From assembly GCA_902786565.1 (NCBI GenBank), contig CADACW010000012.1, positions 1-64,000 of the forward strand: a stretch of DNA of 64,000 bases, in the 5' to 3' direction. The first letter of the stretch is position 1, and each line of letters begins with the position of its first letter. Under the pieces are notes generated by a model. That model saw nothing but the letters and a program-made list of their open reading frames with translations. It was not told the origin of the DNA and searched no databases. This DNA comes from an uncultured Prevotellaceae bacterium. GTDB taxonomy: Bacteria; Bacteroidota; Bacteroidia; Bacteroidales; Bacteroidaceae. This document shows, piece by piece, positions 38,486 to 46,569 of this stretch. Made by a program: the position numbers and the translations under genes.

Positions 38486-39064
38486 TTAATGCGAAATGAG
38501 ATTCATAAATTCCTGGCGCGTCTTGGCCTGATTGAAGGCGCCGCTGAACTCGCTGGTGGTGGTGATAGAGTTCTGCTTCTCTACGCCCCGCATCTGCATG
38601 CACATGTGCTTGGCTTCGACCACCACCATCACGCCCATCGGCTTCAGCGTGTCTTCTATACATTGACGTATCTGCAGCGTCATCCGCTCCTGCACCTGCA
38701 GCCTGTGGCTGAAGATGTCGACCACGCGGGCAATCTTTGAGAGCCCCGTGATGTAGCCGTTGGGGATATAGGCCACGTGCACCTTGCCGTAGAATGGCAG
38801 CATGTGGTGCTCGCAGAGGGAGAAGAAGTCAATGTCCTTGACAATGACCATCTGGCTATAGTCCTCGCGGAAGAGGGCATCCGTCAGTACTTTGTGGGCA
38901 TCCATGGCATAGCCACGTGTCAGCACCTGCATGGCTTTGGCCACGCGCATGGGTGTCTTCAGCAGCCCTTCGCGGTCGGTGTCCTCGCCAAGCAGTTCGA
39001 TGACTTTCTTATAGTGGGCGGCTAATTCGTCAAGGCCTTCCCTGAACTCAGTATTCTCAGTCAT
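38486..39064 (-). CDS. folE: GTP cyclohydrolase I
   Basis: The protein has 192 residues, normal for FolE, which opens GTP to 7,8-dihydroneopterin triphosphate. [21 protein letters not shown] holds a zinc Cys and the catalytic His residues, and [10 protein letters not shown] is the usual oligomer-contact block. The second zinc Cys is in [10 protein letters not shown]. folB lies further along at 44.5-44.9 kb in another cluster. Confidence 0.97.
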   Translation of the reverse strand: MTENTEFREGLDELAAHYKKVIELLGEDTDREGLLKTPMRVAKAMQVLTRGYAMDAHKVLTDALFREDYSQMVIVKDIDFFSLCEHHMLPFYGKVHVAYIPNGYITGLSKIARVVDIFSHRLQVQERMTLQIRQCIEDTLKPMGVMVVVEAKHMCMQMRGVEKQNSITTTSEFSGAFNQAKTRQEFMNLISH

Positions 39065-39071
39065 GACAATC

Positions 39072-39683
39072 TTATCGCGTTAATGTGATTTTGCCTTTTA
39101 CCACCGTGGCCGACTCGTAGCCCATCTTCCTGACCTCCAACATCTTCTCGCGTGCCTCGGCATAGGTGCGGTAGTTGCCCATGCGGCAAATCCAGCGGGG
39201 TGAGTAAAAGTGTACGTAGACCTCCTCGCCGGGGAAAAGTTGGCGCAGCGAGTTGCCTGTCTGCTCTGCCCTTTGGCGGTCGCGCCGGGTATTGCCGCCA
39301 GCAAAGGCCTGCACCCGATAGCCGGTGGTCTTATACGAGCGTTTCAGCACCGTGGTGGTGGTGGTGTCGGGGGTGGTTTTTTCCTCCTGGGTTTCCTGGG
39401 GTGCCACGGGCTTGGCAGTCTGTGGTGCGGTCTTGCTGCTGTCGTCCTGCTTCTCTGCCTTTTTGGCGGGTGTGACGGTCTTGGCGGGTTTGGCCGTCGT
39501 GACGGGCTTGGCCTTCACGGGCTGCTCGCCAATGCCGTTCACCAGGTCGTCGATGGCCTTGTCGTGGTGTATGGTCACCGTCCCTTCACCCGCCGTATGC
39601 TGCTGCACACGCTGGGTGAAGGTCTGGGCATGAGTGTTGACTGCCGACAATTGGCAAGCAAGTAGAATGACCAATGCTTTCAT
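39072..39683 (-). CDS. SPOR-domain secreted protein
   Basis: I chose the ATG at 39683, which begins a signal peptide ([20 protein letters not shown]); an earlier start would lie in tpiA. 203 residues. A Lys/Pro/Thr-rich middle (about 55-115) leads to a C-terminal SPOR domain (about 125-203; [34 protein letters not shown]) that binds denuded peptidoglycan in family members. Probably periplasmic, acting in cell-wall remodelling or division. Confidence 0.88.
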   Translation of the reverse strand: MKALVILLACQLSAVNTHAQTFTQRVQQHTAGEGTVTIHHDKAIDDLVNGIGEQPVKAKPVTTAKPAKTVTPAKKAEKQDDSSKTAPQTAKPVAPQETQEEKTTPDTTTTTVLKRSYKTTGYRVQAFAGGNTRRDRQRAEQTGNSLRQLFPGEEVYVHFYSPRWICRMGNYRTYAEAREKMLEVRKMGYESATVVKGKITLTR

Positions 39684-39693
39684 ACTGAACGAT

Positions 39694-40452
39694 TTACTTA
39701 AAGGCATCGATGATACCCTTGAAGTCGGCTGCTTTCAGCGATGCGCCGCCAATGAGTCCGCCATCGATGTCGGGCTTGGCAAAAAGTTCGGGGGCATTGC
39801 TGGCCTTGCACGAGCCGCCATAGAGGATGGTGGTGTCGTCGGCCACGGCCTGACCATACTTTTCGGCTATGATGCCACGGATGTAGGCGTGGATTTCCTC
39901 TGCCTGCTCGGCTGTGGCGGTCTTGCCTGTGCCGATGGCCCAAATGGGCTCATAGGCGATGACAATCTTGCGGAAGTCTTCCTCTGAGAGATTGAAGACA
40001 CTGCCCTCCAGTTCGGCCTTGACCACCTCGTTCTGCTTGCCGGCCTCGCGCTCTGCCAGGCTTTCGCCGATGCAGAAGATGACCTTCAGCCCGTTCTTCT
40101 GTGCCAGAAGCACCTTCTCCTTCAGAATTTCGGGGGTCTCCTTGTAGTACTCACGGCGCTCGCTGTGGCCCAGGATGACATACTGTGCACCTGTGCTCTT
40201 CACCATCTCTGCGCTCACCTCTCCGGTGAAGGCACCCTTCTCCTTGTCGGCGCAGTTTTCTGCTCCCAGTCCGATGATGTCCTGGTCGAGAAACTGTGCG
40301 ATGGATGCCAAGTGGATGAACGGTGTGCAGATGACCACCCCGCAATTGGGCTTGTCGGCCTTGAGTGTTTCGTTCAGCTCTTTTGCCAGAGCGATACCGT
40401 CCTGAAGATTCATGTTCATCTTCCAGTTTCCTGCAACAATTTTCTTTCTCAT
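39694..40452 (-). CDS. tpiA: Triosephosphate isomerase
   Basis: The protein has 252 residues and full length. GNWKMN with the catalytic Lys at the N-terminus, the catalytic His in VILGHSERR, the catalytic Glu in [14 protein letters not shown], and the phosphate-binding GGAS near the end are intact. Glycolytic; located in the cytoplasm. Confidence 0.98.
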   Translation of the reverse strand: MRKKIVAGNWKMNMNLQDGIALAKELNETLKADKPNCGVVICTPFIHLASIAQFLDQDIIGLGAENCADKEKGAFTGEVSAEMVKSTGAQYVILGHSERREYYKETPEILKEKVLLAQKNGLKVIFCIGESLAEREAGKQNEVVKAELEGSVFNLSEEDFRKIVIAYEPIWAIGTGKTATAEQAEEIHAYIRGIIAEKYGQAVADDTTILYGGSCKASNAPELFAKPDIDGGLIGGASLKAADFKGIIDAFK

Positions 40453-40484
40453 AATTCTTTTGTTATTTTAATTAGGGGTTAATA

Positions 40485-41795
40485 TTATTCATTCGACTGA
40501 GGAGTTTCCTCCTTAGTTTCTATGATTTTCGGCGATTTTCGGCGCACCCACTTTGTCCACATCCACAGCCTGTCGGCAACGGTGAGCAGGAACAAGGGGA
40601 GCACAAACCAGAGCAGCAGCCGCAGTATTTTCCCGGGCACGGAGTCTTCGGGCATCTGGCCTATGGGCAGACTCTCAAGGGGCAGCGTCCACTGGTCTTC
40701 GTCGATGACGGGCAGACGGTTGTGGCTCCACTTGCCGATGACGGTGCCCTGGTGGAGCAAGAGCAGTCCGGGATTGCTGCGGATGATGGTTTTCAGGGTT
40801 ATCTCGTCGGTATGGCAGAAGGGATATTCCGCACCGGTGATGTCGCGCCAATGGCTGATGGCCCCCTCGGTGCTGGCCGTCAGACAATAGAAGGGATAAC
40901 CATGCTGCTTGGCATACTCGTAGAGCTCGTTGATGAGGTCCAGCCGCGAGTCGTCGGCCTGCTCCAGATGCGGCGACACCAGCAGCATGGTGTAGCCGCT
41001 ATGGGCCAGCACATCGGCGGTGATGTCGCCCTCGTCGGCCGAGACGATGCTGAAGTCGTGGATGGGAGGCACAAAGCCCTGGCTCACTTGAATGGTCTTC
41101 GAGTCGACAAAAGTCCAAGTAGAGTCGGGATAGTTGTCGAGGGTGAACTCCTGCTGCCGGCCGTCTTTCTCCAGAATGAAAGTGGTCTCAAACTGTGGCT
41201 GCTCCTCGCCCTCAGGTATCTCCATGCCCTTGGGGATATTGGCCCCGATGTGGTAGGGACGGAAGTCGAACTGGGGCAGGTCGTAGATGCTCCAGGCAGC
41301 CACGGCCAGGATGAAGAGGGCCGAATAGTTGATGACAATCCACTGATTGGAGCGGCTGACGAAGCGGAACATCTCCATTGGCAACCACGCCACAACGATG
41401 GCAGCCACGAGCAGCACCACATTCTTCAGGAAGGTCTGCCAGTTGGTGAGCACGAGGGCATCGCCAAAACAGCCACAGTCGCTAATGGGATTAGTCAGGG
41501 CCAGCCACAGCGTGAGTGGGGTCATCACGGCCAGCATGAGCAGCGCCAGCCGGGAAACGAGCCGCCGCCTGATGGCAAAAAGAAGGAAGATGCCGAGGCA
41601 GAACTCTATGGCCGACAGGCCCACCGACATGATGAGGGCGGCGGTAGAAGAAAGCAATTGGTCCAATCCAAGCGCCTGCGCATAGTCATCTATCTTGTAC
41701 TGCGTACCCCTGGGGTCTACGGCCTTCACAAACCCCGAAAGGATGAACACCGCAGCCAGCAACAGACGGCAAAGATTGACAACGACTTTCTTCAT
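40485..41795 (-). CDS. DoxX/MauE-like membrane protein with thioredoxin-like C-terminus
   Basis: The protein has 436 residues. The N-terminal third has four membrane helices of DoxX/MauE type (LAAVFILSGFVKAVDPRG, DCGCFGDALVL), and a helix at about 155-170 follows. A soluble region of about 220 residues includes a thioredoxin-fold-like segment (TMLLVSPHLEQAD, LLLLHQGTVIGKW) without a CxxC pair. A C-terminal helix closes the protein. I recall this as the Bacteroidota 'BT_3928' family. It probably handles redox or respiratory functions; role unproven. The start overlaps the upstream gene's stop by 4 bp. Confidence 0.78.
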   Translation of the reverse strand: MKKVVVNLCRLLLAAVFILSGFVKAVDPRGTQYKIDDYAQALGLDQLLSSTAALIMSVGLSAIEFCLGIFLLFAIRRRLVSRLALLMLAVMTPLTLWLALTNPISDCGCFGDALVLTNWQTFLKNVVLLVAAIVVAWLPMEMFRFVSRSNQWIVINYSALFILAVAAWSIYDLPQFDFRPYHIGANIPKGMEIPEGEEQPQFETTFILEKDGRQQEFTLDNYPDSTWTFVDSKTIQVSQGFVPPIHDFSIVSADEGDITADVLAHSGYTMLLVSPHLEQADDSRLDLINELYEYAKQHGYPFYCLTASTEGAISHWRDITGAEYPFCHTDEITLKTIIRSNPGLLLLHQGTVIGKWSHNRLPVIDEDQWTLPLESLPIGQMPEDSVPGKILRLLLWFVLPLFLLTVADRLWMWTKWVRRKSPKIIETKEETPQSNE

Positions 41796-42331
41796 AACTT
41801 AATGAGGCCGAACACCGCGTAGTTGATGATGTCCATCAGATTAGCGTCGATGCCTTCGCTGACGAGTGTTGCGCCTCCCAGATTTTCAATTTCCTTGATG
41901 CGTTCTATTTTGGTGAGTATGAGGTCGGTATAGCTGCTCACGCGCATGTCGCGCCAAGCCTCGTTGTAGTCATGGTTCTTGCGCTTCATCAGCTCCAGGG
42001 CCTTACGGGCATAGCCGTCGTAGAGTGCCAGAGCTTCTTCGGCGTTGATGTCAACCGTATCGGCGAATCCCCGTTCCAACTGTATCAGGCCCACGATGCC
42101 ATAGTTGACCAGGGCCATAAATTCGGGTCTGATGCCTTCGCCAACCAGCGATTCGCCAGTCAGCTCCAACTGCCTGATACGCTTGGCTTTGATGAAGAGC
42201 TGGTCGGTGAGCGACGACGGTCTCAATATGCGCCACGATGCCCTGTAGTCGTGCAGTTTACTGCTGAAAATGCTGCGACATTCGGCTATTGCAGCCTCAA
42301 ATTGGGCATTTGTTCTTTCAAATCTATCCAT
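41792..42331 (-). CDS. DUF1599 (nucleotide modification associated domain 1) protein
   Basis: Start ATG 42331, just after a -7 box; 179 residues. The protein is a tandem duplication: about 25-95 (KLHDYRASWRILRPSSLTDQ, GIRPEFMALVNYGIVGLIQL) and about 115-179 (KNHDYNEAWRDMRVSSYTD, GIDANLMDIINYAVFGLIKL) align closely. The HDYxxxW core is the family signature. Homologues are reported with phage DNA-modification genes, but here it heads a housekeeping operon. Function unknown. Confidence 0.82.
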   Translation of the reverse strand: MDRFERTNAQFEAAIAECRSIFSSKLHDYRASWRILRPSSLTDQLFIKAKRIRQLELTGESLVGEGIRPEFMALVNYGIVGLIQLERGFADTVDINAEEALALYDGYARKALELMKRKNHDYNEAWRDMRVSSYTDLILTKIERIKEIENLGGATLVSEGIDANLMDIINYAVFGLIKL

Positions 42332-42340
42332 AACAGGGTG

Positions 42341-42348
42341 CAAAGGTA
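42341..42348 (-). promoter_or_regulatory. Candidate -7 box for the 42.3-30.6 kb operon
   Basis: The minus strand reads TACCTTTG 10 bp before the DUF1599 start. A TTTG at 42376-42373 is 24 bp upstream, longer than the usual spacing, so the promoter is less certain than others here. Confidence 0.5.
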
Positions 42349-42388
42349 CGAAAAAAAACTTGAAGAGAAAAGCAAAGACTGAAAAAAA

Positions 42389-43291
42389 TCACTTGGCCTT
42401 CTTTCCGAAGAGCGAGAAGTGAACGTAGCGCTTGGGGTGCTGCCTGAGATCTGTCAGGAGCGAGTCGGCACTGCACATGGTGCCGTTGAGGTTCCAGTAG
42501 AGCGCAGGGTCGCGCATGAGCAGGCCCAGTGTGCCCTCTTTGCTGTTGATTGCGGCTGTGGTCTGCTCCAGGTTGGCCATGGTGTTGTCAACCTTCAGCA
42601 TGGTTGCCGCCACGTCTATGTCGTTCAGTTTGTGGGTGAGGCTCTCGGTGTTGGCCAGCACGCCGTCGGCCTTGGTCATCATCTGGGGCACCTGGCGGTT
42701 GAGGGCTGCCGTGAGCTGGTTCAACTGCTGGGTGGTGGTGGTCAGGTTGGCCGTCACCTGGTCGATGTTGCCTATCGAGCTCTTGATGGCGGGGTCGGCC
42801 AGCAGGGCATTGACCGAAGCCAATATGGAGTCCAGCTTGGGCAGCAGCTGCTCTATCTGGGGCACCATGCCGGCGGCCTTGCCCATCAGTCCGGCCTCGA
42901 TTCCGCCCTTGATGGTGTCGCCCTTGGTCATCAGCAGGCCCATGTCGGGGCCGAACTTCAGTTCCAGCTTTACGTTGCCCAGCAGGTCGCTGGAGATTTC
43001 GGCCCGGGTGCCCTTGGGCACCTTCAGCTGATTGTCCAGCCCTATCACGGCCACGATGTGGTCGGGGCGGGCATAGTCGTAGTTTATGCTCTCCACCACA
43101 CCCACCTTGAAGCCGTTGGCATAGACGGGGCTTGAGGTTGACAGCCCACTCACATTGTCGAAGAGGGCGTAGTAGCTGTTGCTGGATGAAAACAGGGTGA
43201 GTCCCTTGAGGAACTGCATGCCAAAAAACAAGATGACGATGCCGGCGATGGCCACCAGCGCAATCTTTACTTCTTTAGTGAACCATTTCAT
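42389..43291 (-). CDS. MlaD-family lipid-transport substrate-binding protein
   Basis: The protein has 300 residues: an N-terminal membrane anchor (VKIALVAIAGIVILFFGMQFL, about 8-28), an MCE/MlaD beta domain (about 35-115; YYALFDNVSGLSTSSPVYANGF, GVVESINYD, LLGNVKLELKFG) and a long helical needle-like tail. The family shuttles phospholipids between membranes in the periplasm. MlaE and MlaF are not in the window. It begins 9 bp after the amidase, so the pair shares an operon. Confidence 0.9.
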   Translation of the reverse strand: MKWFTKEVKIALVAIAGIVILFFGMQFLKGLTLFSSSNSYYALFDNVSGLSTSSPVYANGFKVGVVESINYDYARPDHIVAVIGLDNQLKVPKGTRAEISSDLLGNVKLELKFGPDMGLLMTKGDTIKGGIEAGLMGKAAGMVPQIEQLLPKLDSILASVNALLADPAIKSSIGNIDQVTANLTTTTQQLNQLTAALNRQVPQMMTKADGVLANTESLTHKLNDIDVAATMLKVDNTMANLEQTTAAINSKEGTLGLLMRDPALYWNLNGTMCSADSLLTDLRQHPKRYVHFSLFGKKAK

Positions 43292-43300
43292 ATTTTGTCG

Positions 43301-44476
43301 TTATTTCTTATTCTTCTTATATTTATATTCCTGAATGGCGGCCTGCGTGTCCATCTTCTCACCGTTCTTGAAGGCGATGATGAAGGCTTGCGGGAACTTG
43401 CCGGCCACCTCTTTGCGCAGGGCACGTATCTGCTGATAGTCAGTAGTGCACCCTACGGTGTATTTCCATATTTTGCCCTCCTTGTAGCTGTCTACATCCT
43501 TCAGCCCCTTCAGCTGGCGGTCGCCGGGCTTCAACTGGCGGTCGCTGGCCATCAGCTGCACCTTGAACACGGGTGCCTCGGCGGGGGTGTCATCTTTCTG
43601 TGGCTTTTGGCTGATGGTGTCGGGGGTCTGCACTGTGGTGTCGGTTTTCTCCGGGGCCTGGTCCTGGGTTTTCTCTTCCTTCTTGTCGGCAGGCAGTTTG
43701 GGGGCTTTCCCGCCGGTGCGCTTGGCCTTGTACGCCACGAAAGCCTGGTATATGCCGCGGCCCAGGGCGTCAATGTTCTTCTTCTCGTTCAGATAGGCCT
43801 CCTCCGAGGGGGTGGTGATGTAGCCCAACTCCACCAGACAGGCCGGCATCGACGTTTCGCGCAACACCAGGAAGGCATCCTGCCTGACACCCTTGTTGGG
43901 CCTGTGGGCGGTGCGGCACACGTGCTTCTGGATGGCCTTGGCCAGTTCCACGCTCTCCATCATGTTGGCGTCGTTAATCATTTCGAAGATGATGTAGCTC
44001 TCAGGCGAGCGGGGGTCGAATCCGGCATAGTGCTGCTTGTAGTCCTTCTCTATCAGGATGACGTCGTTCTCCCTCATGGCGGCACTCAGTTTCTCGTCGC
44101 TGCGGCGCATGCCCATGGTGTAGGTCTCCAGTCCGGCTATGGGCTTCTTGCTGGCCACCGAATTGGTGTGTATGCTCACAAAGACGTCGGCCTTGTTCCT
44201 GTTGGCAATGGCGGCCCGCTCGTGCAGGGGGATGAAGACATCGGTCTTGCGGGTATAGATGACCTTGACGTCGGGGCAGTTCTGCTCCACATACCGTCCG
44301 AAGGCCAGGGCCACGTTCAGATTGATGGTCTTCTCCTTGGAGTATTTGCCCAGCGCTCCGGCATCCTTCCCCCCGTGGCCGGCATCGATGACCAGCGTGA
44401 AGCGATGGTCGGCGGCAGCCAGCGCCACCTGAAGGAGCAGAAGCATCAGGACAGTCGTTAAGTATCTCATTTTCAT
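43301..44476 (-). CDS. N-acetylmuramoyl-L-alanine amidase
   Basis: The protein has 391 residues: signal peptide (MRYLTTVLMLLLLQVALAAA; start 44476 or 44470), then an amidase_3 domain (about 25-240) with zinc ligands in VIDAGHGGKDAG, SIHTNS, and catalytic Glu in CLVELGYITTPSEE. A low-complexity Lys/Asp/Thr linker (about 245-310) leads to a C-terminal SPOR-like segment (FKVQLMASDRQL, KYTVGCTTDY). It cleaves peptide stems from peptidoglycan. The linker end holds a short duplicated DRQLK motif. Confidence 0.94.
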   Translation of the reverse strand: MKMRYLTTVLMLLLLQVALAAADHRFTLVIDAGHGGKDAGALGKYSKEKTINLNVALAFGRYVEQNCPDVKVIYTRKTDVFIPLHERAAIANRNKADVFVSIHTNSVASKKPIAGLETYTMGMRRSDEKLSAAMRENDVILIEKDYKQHYAGFDPRSPESYIIFEMINDANMMESVELAKAIQKHVCRTAHRPNKGVRQDAFLVLRETSMPACLVELGYITTPSEEAYLNEKKNIDALGRGIYQAFVAYKAKRTGGKAPKLPADKKEEKTQDQAPEKTDTTVQTPDTISQKPQKDDTPAEAPVFKVQLMASDRQLKPGDRQLKGLKDVDSYKEGKIWKYTVGCTTDYQQIRALRKEVAGKFPQAFIIAFKNGEKMDTQAAIQEYKYKKNKK

Positions 44477-44495
44477 CTGTTTTTGTTTCTCTCGC

Positions 44496-44864
44496 TTATT
44501 TACTTACTACAATCTCCACACCGGCACCATCGCAGTCGGCACCCATCGGGGGATTGAGCTTCAGTAGCCGCACTTCTGACTTTGACACCTGCGGAAATCG
44601 GTCCAGCACCTGACGGCCTATGCGGCCCGCCACATGCTCCAGCAACTGCGAGGGCTGCCGCATCTCCTGCCTGACCAGGTCGAGCAGGTCGGCATAGCTC
44701 ACGGTGTCCTGCAGGCTGTCGGTGGCTATTGCACGCGCCATATCGCAATGAACACGCAGGGAGACCGAGAACCAGCCCCCCACCCTGCGCTCCTGCTCCA
44801 GCACGCCATGATAGGCATAAAGGCGCACGCTGTCCAGCACGATGACACTACTCTCCACTTTCAT
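44496..44864 (-). CDS. folB: Dihydroneopterin aldolase
   Basis: The protein has 122 residues, normal for FolB. DSVRLYAYHGVLEQERRVGG carries the substrate-binding region, TVSYADLLDLV and LLEHVAGRI supply further active-site residues, and the Lys near the C-terminus is in LKLNPPMG. It converts dihydroneopterin to 6-hydroxymethyl-dihydropterin in folate synthesis. It starts 9 bp after the RNR-tail-like gene. Confidence 0.95.
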   Translation of the reverse strand: MKVESSVIVLDSVRLYAYHGVLEQERRVGGWFSVSLRVHCDMARAIATDSLQDTVSYADLLDLVRQEMRQPSQLLEHVAGRIGRQVLDRFPQVSKSEVRLLKLNPPMGADCDGAGVEIVVSK

Positions 44865-44873
44865 CTCTTCCGT

Positions 44874-45569
44874 TCATTCGGCGGCAACGGCATCATCTGC
44901 CATGTCGGCCTCGCTGCTGCCCGGCAGATATTTCTTCAGGGCGCGCTCCACGCCGTTTTTCCAGGTGTTGATGCTCTCGTCGTTCAGTTGAAGCGATGCC
45001 ACCAGGCGTATCACGTGCTCGATGGGCATGCGGTAGCGCAGCACGCCGCTGATCAGTTTGGCATAGTTCCAGTATTCGGGGTTGAACTTCTCGGAGAGGC
45101 CCTCTACCGTGATTTTGTAGCCACGGGTGTTGGTGAACTGGAAGTCGTAGCGCTTGGTGCCGTCGGCATTGGCCTGCTTCAGGATTTTGCCCTTGGTCAC
45201 CGACTTAGGCAGCACGATGCCCTCGTCGTCGTCCTGCAGACCGGTGAATATCTCGTAGGGATAGCCGTCGAGCAGCCCCACCAGGGCCACCCATTTCTCC
45301 TTGTTGTTCTGAAACCGCACCACGTCGCACTCCAGCTCCTGGGGCCTCACCTCGCAAACGGCTGCCAGCCCCACGTTCAGGCCCAGGTCGCCCTTGGGTG
45401 CCAGCGTCTTGAGATGAGCGGCCAGGCGCACCATCTGCTGCCGCTGCACGGGGTCAGGGCTTTGGCTCTCCAGCCGCTCCAGTTCGTCCAGCAGATGCTC
45501 TTCGCCACCGAAGGCTGCCAGTATGCCGTTCAGCATATCGTCGTTATTAATGCTTGTCTGAGTCTCCAT
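44874..45569 (-). CDS. Stand-alone protein resembling the C-terminal tail of class II ribonucleotide reductase
   Basis: The protein has 231 residues. From about residue 70 to 215 (PYEIFTGLQDDDEGIVLPKS, KRYDFQFTNTRGYK, YWNYAKLISGVLRYRMP, NTWKNGVERALKKYL) it closely follows, as I remember it, the C-terminal TSCPD-type region of Bacteroidota adenosylcobalamin-dependent ribonucleotide reductases. The radical-generating barrel and the terminal zinc CxxC pairs are missing. The N-terminal 60 residues are charged and helical. It may be a remnant or a repurposed regulatory domain. Open, complete reading frame with operon-like spacing to folB. Confidence 0.6.
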   Translation of the reverse strand: METQTSINNDDMLNGILAAFGGEEHLLDELERLESQSPDPVQRQQMVRLAAHLKTLAPKGDLGLNVGLAAVCEVRPQELECDVVRFQNNKEKWVALVGLLDGYPYEIFTGLQDDDEGIVLPKSVTKGKILKQANADGTKRYDFQFTNTRGYKITVEGLSEKFNPEYWNYAKLISGVLRYRMPIEHVIRLVASLQLNDESINTWKNGVERALKKYLPGSSEADMADDAVAAE

Positions 45570-45598
45570 TTCAGTCTATACCATTCGTTTTGAGCCTA

Positions 45599-45606
45599 CA
45601 AAGGTA
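45599..45606 (-). promoter_or_regulatory. Candidate -7 box for the 45.6-42.4 kb operon
   Basis: The minus strand reads TACCTTTG 30 bp before the RNR-tail-like gene start. I cannot find a convincing -33 element. Confidence 0.45.
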
Positions 45607-45705
45607 CACATTTTTTTATGTATAGGCAGCAGTTTAACGGCTTTTAACGCGCATTTGCAGACAGCCCACCATTGCGCAGCCCCAATTGCCGTGATGTGTA
45701 GGGGA

Positions 45706-45768
45706 AAAAGGACGAACCTTTCAAGGCAAAAGGACGAACCTTTCAAGGCAAAAGGACGAACCTTTTGA
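45706..45768. repeat. Triple palindrome array F, 22-bp period
   Basis: Units begin at 45706, 45728 and 45750, each with AAAGG-acgaa-CCTTT; the third has an extended arm (CCTTTT). Period is exactly 22 bp. The sequence is unrelated to arrays A-D although the layout is the same. Confidence 0.88.
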
Positions 45769-45901
45769 AACGAAACTTTGAAAGCAAAGCTACCAGAGGC
45801 CGGCCGTAGCAGTTCAGAAGCATAGACGACAGTTGACGCCATTGCGGCTTGGAGCATCAGTTTTGTCAAATTTTTAGAAACAGCCCAAATACCCCCCTTT
45901 A

Positions 45902-45966
45902 GAGATAAGTGCCACTTATCTCGGAGATAAAAGGCACTTATCTCGGAGATAAGTGGCACTTATCTC
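45902..45966. repeat. Triple palindrome array B, 22-bp period
   Basis: Units at 45902-45922, 45924-45944 and 45946-45966 separated by single G residues. Outer units are perfect palindromes of GAGATAAGTG and CACTTATCTC about one central base; the inner is the aaggc variant. It lies about 75 bp past the aroK stop. Confidence 0.9.
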
Positions 45967-46041
45967 CGAGTCCGCTTTGGCCTCCCCTTAGGAATGTAAA
46001 ATATTTTTGATTGCCGCCCTGCTTGCAAAAGTTGAACAGCC

Positions 46042-46569
46042 CTAAATGTTGAGCAGCTGGCGAAGATTGCTGATGGTGTGCTGGATTTTCTCGAAGTTGT
46101 CCATCAGGCTCACATCGAAGGAATAGGCAGCCTTAGAGTAGAACGGCTCGCGCTGGGCCAACTGGGTGGTGATGAACTCGAGCAACTCATCAGGAGTCTT
46201 GCCCTTGAGCAGGGGGCGCTCTGTGCGACTCATCGCCAGATGGGCACCCAGCACCTCAGGCGATGCCTTCAGATAGACCACGGTGCCCTGCTGGTTCATA
46301 TAGTCTATGTTGTCGAAGAAGCAGGGCGTGCCCCCTCCGCAGCTGATGATGACGTCTTCAAACTCAGCCACCTCATGAAGCATGTTGCGCTCTATCTTCC
46401 GGAACCCCTCCTCGCCATATTCTTCGAAGAGTTGGGCTATGGTGCGATGCCTACGGCTGGAGATGTACCAGTCAAGGTCATAGAGAGGCAGGCCCAATTC
46501 CTTGGAAAGGGCCTTGCCTATAGTCGTTTTTCCGGCTCCCATGTAGCCGATGAGGATGATTCTCGTCAT
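46042..46569 (-). CDS. aroK: Shikimate kinase
   Basis: I chose the ATG at 46569, which overlaps the topA stop by 4 bp; 175 residues. Walker A is GYMGAGKTTIGK, substrate Asp is in LYDLDWYI, and ISCGGGTPC and SRTERPLLKG are the shikimate and lid blocks. It makes shikimate-3-phosphate for aromatic amino acid synthesis. Last gene of the topA operon. Confidence 0.96.
   Translation of the reverse strand: MTRIILIGYMGAGKTTIGKALSKELGLPLYDLDWYISSRRHRTIAQLFEEYGEEGFRKIERNMLHEVAEFEDVIISCGGGTPCFFDNIDYMNQQGTVVYLKASPEVLGAHLAMSRTERPLLKGKTPDELLEFITTQLAQREPFYSKAAYSFDVSLMDNFEKIQHTISNLRQLLNI

Larger units (their letters stand above)
45570..46041. other. Intergenic stretch with two repeat arrays
   Basis: Between the aroK stop and the RNR-tail-like gene. 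It contains a -7 box for the latter (45599-45606), array F (45706-45766) and array B (45902-45966). A 127-codon minus-strand frame across it is just translated repeat sequence and I do not call it a gene. Confidence 0.7.

Noticed and set aside
45576-45959. 127-codon minus-strand frame
   Set aside because: It is translated repeat sequence from arrays B and F (start MPLISEI...) and lacks protein features.
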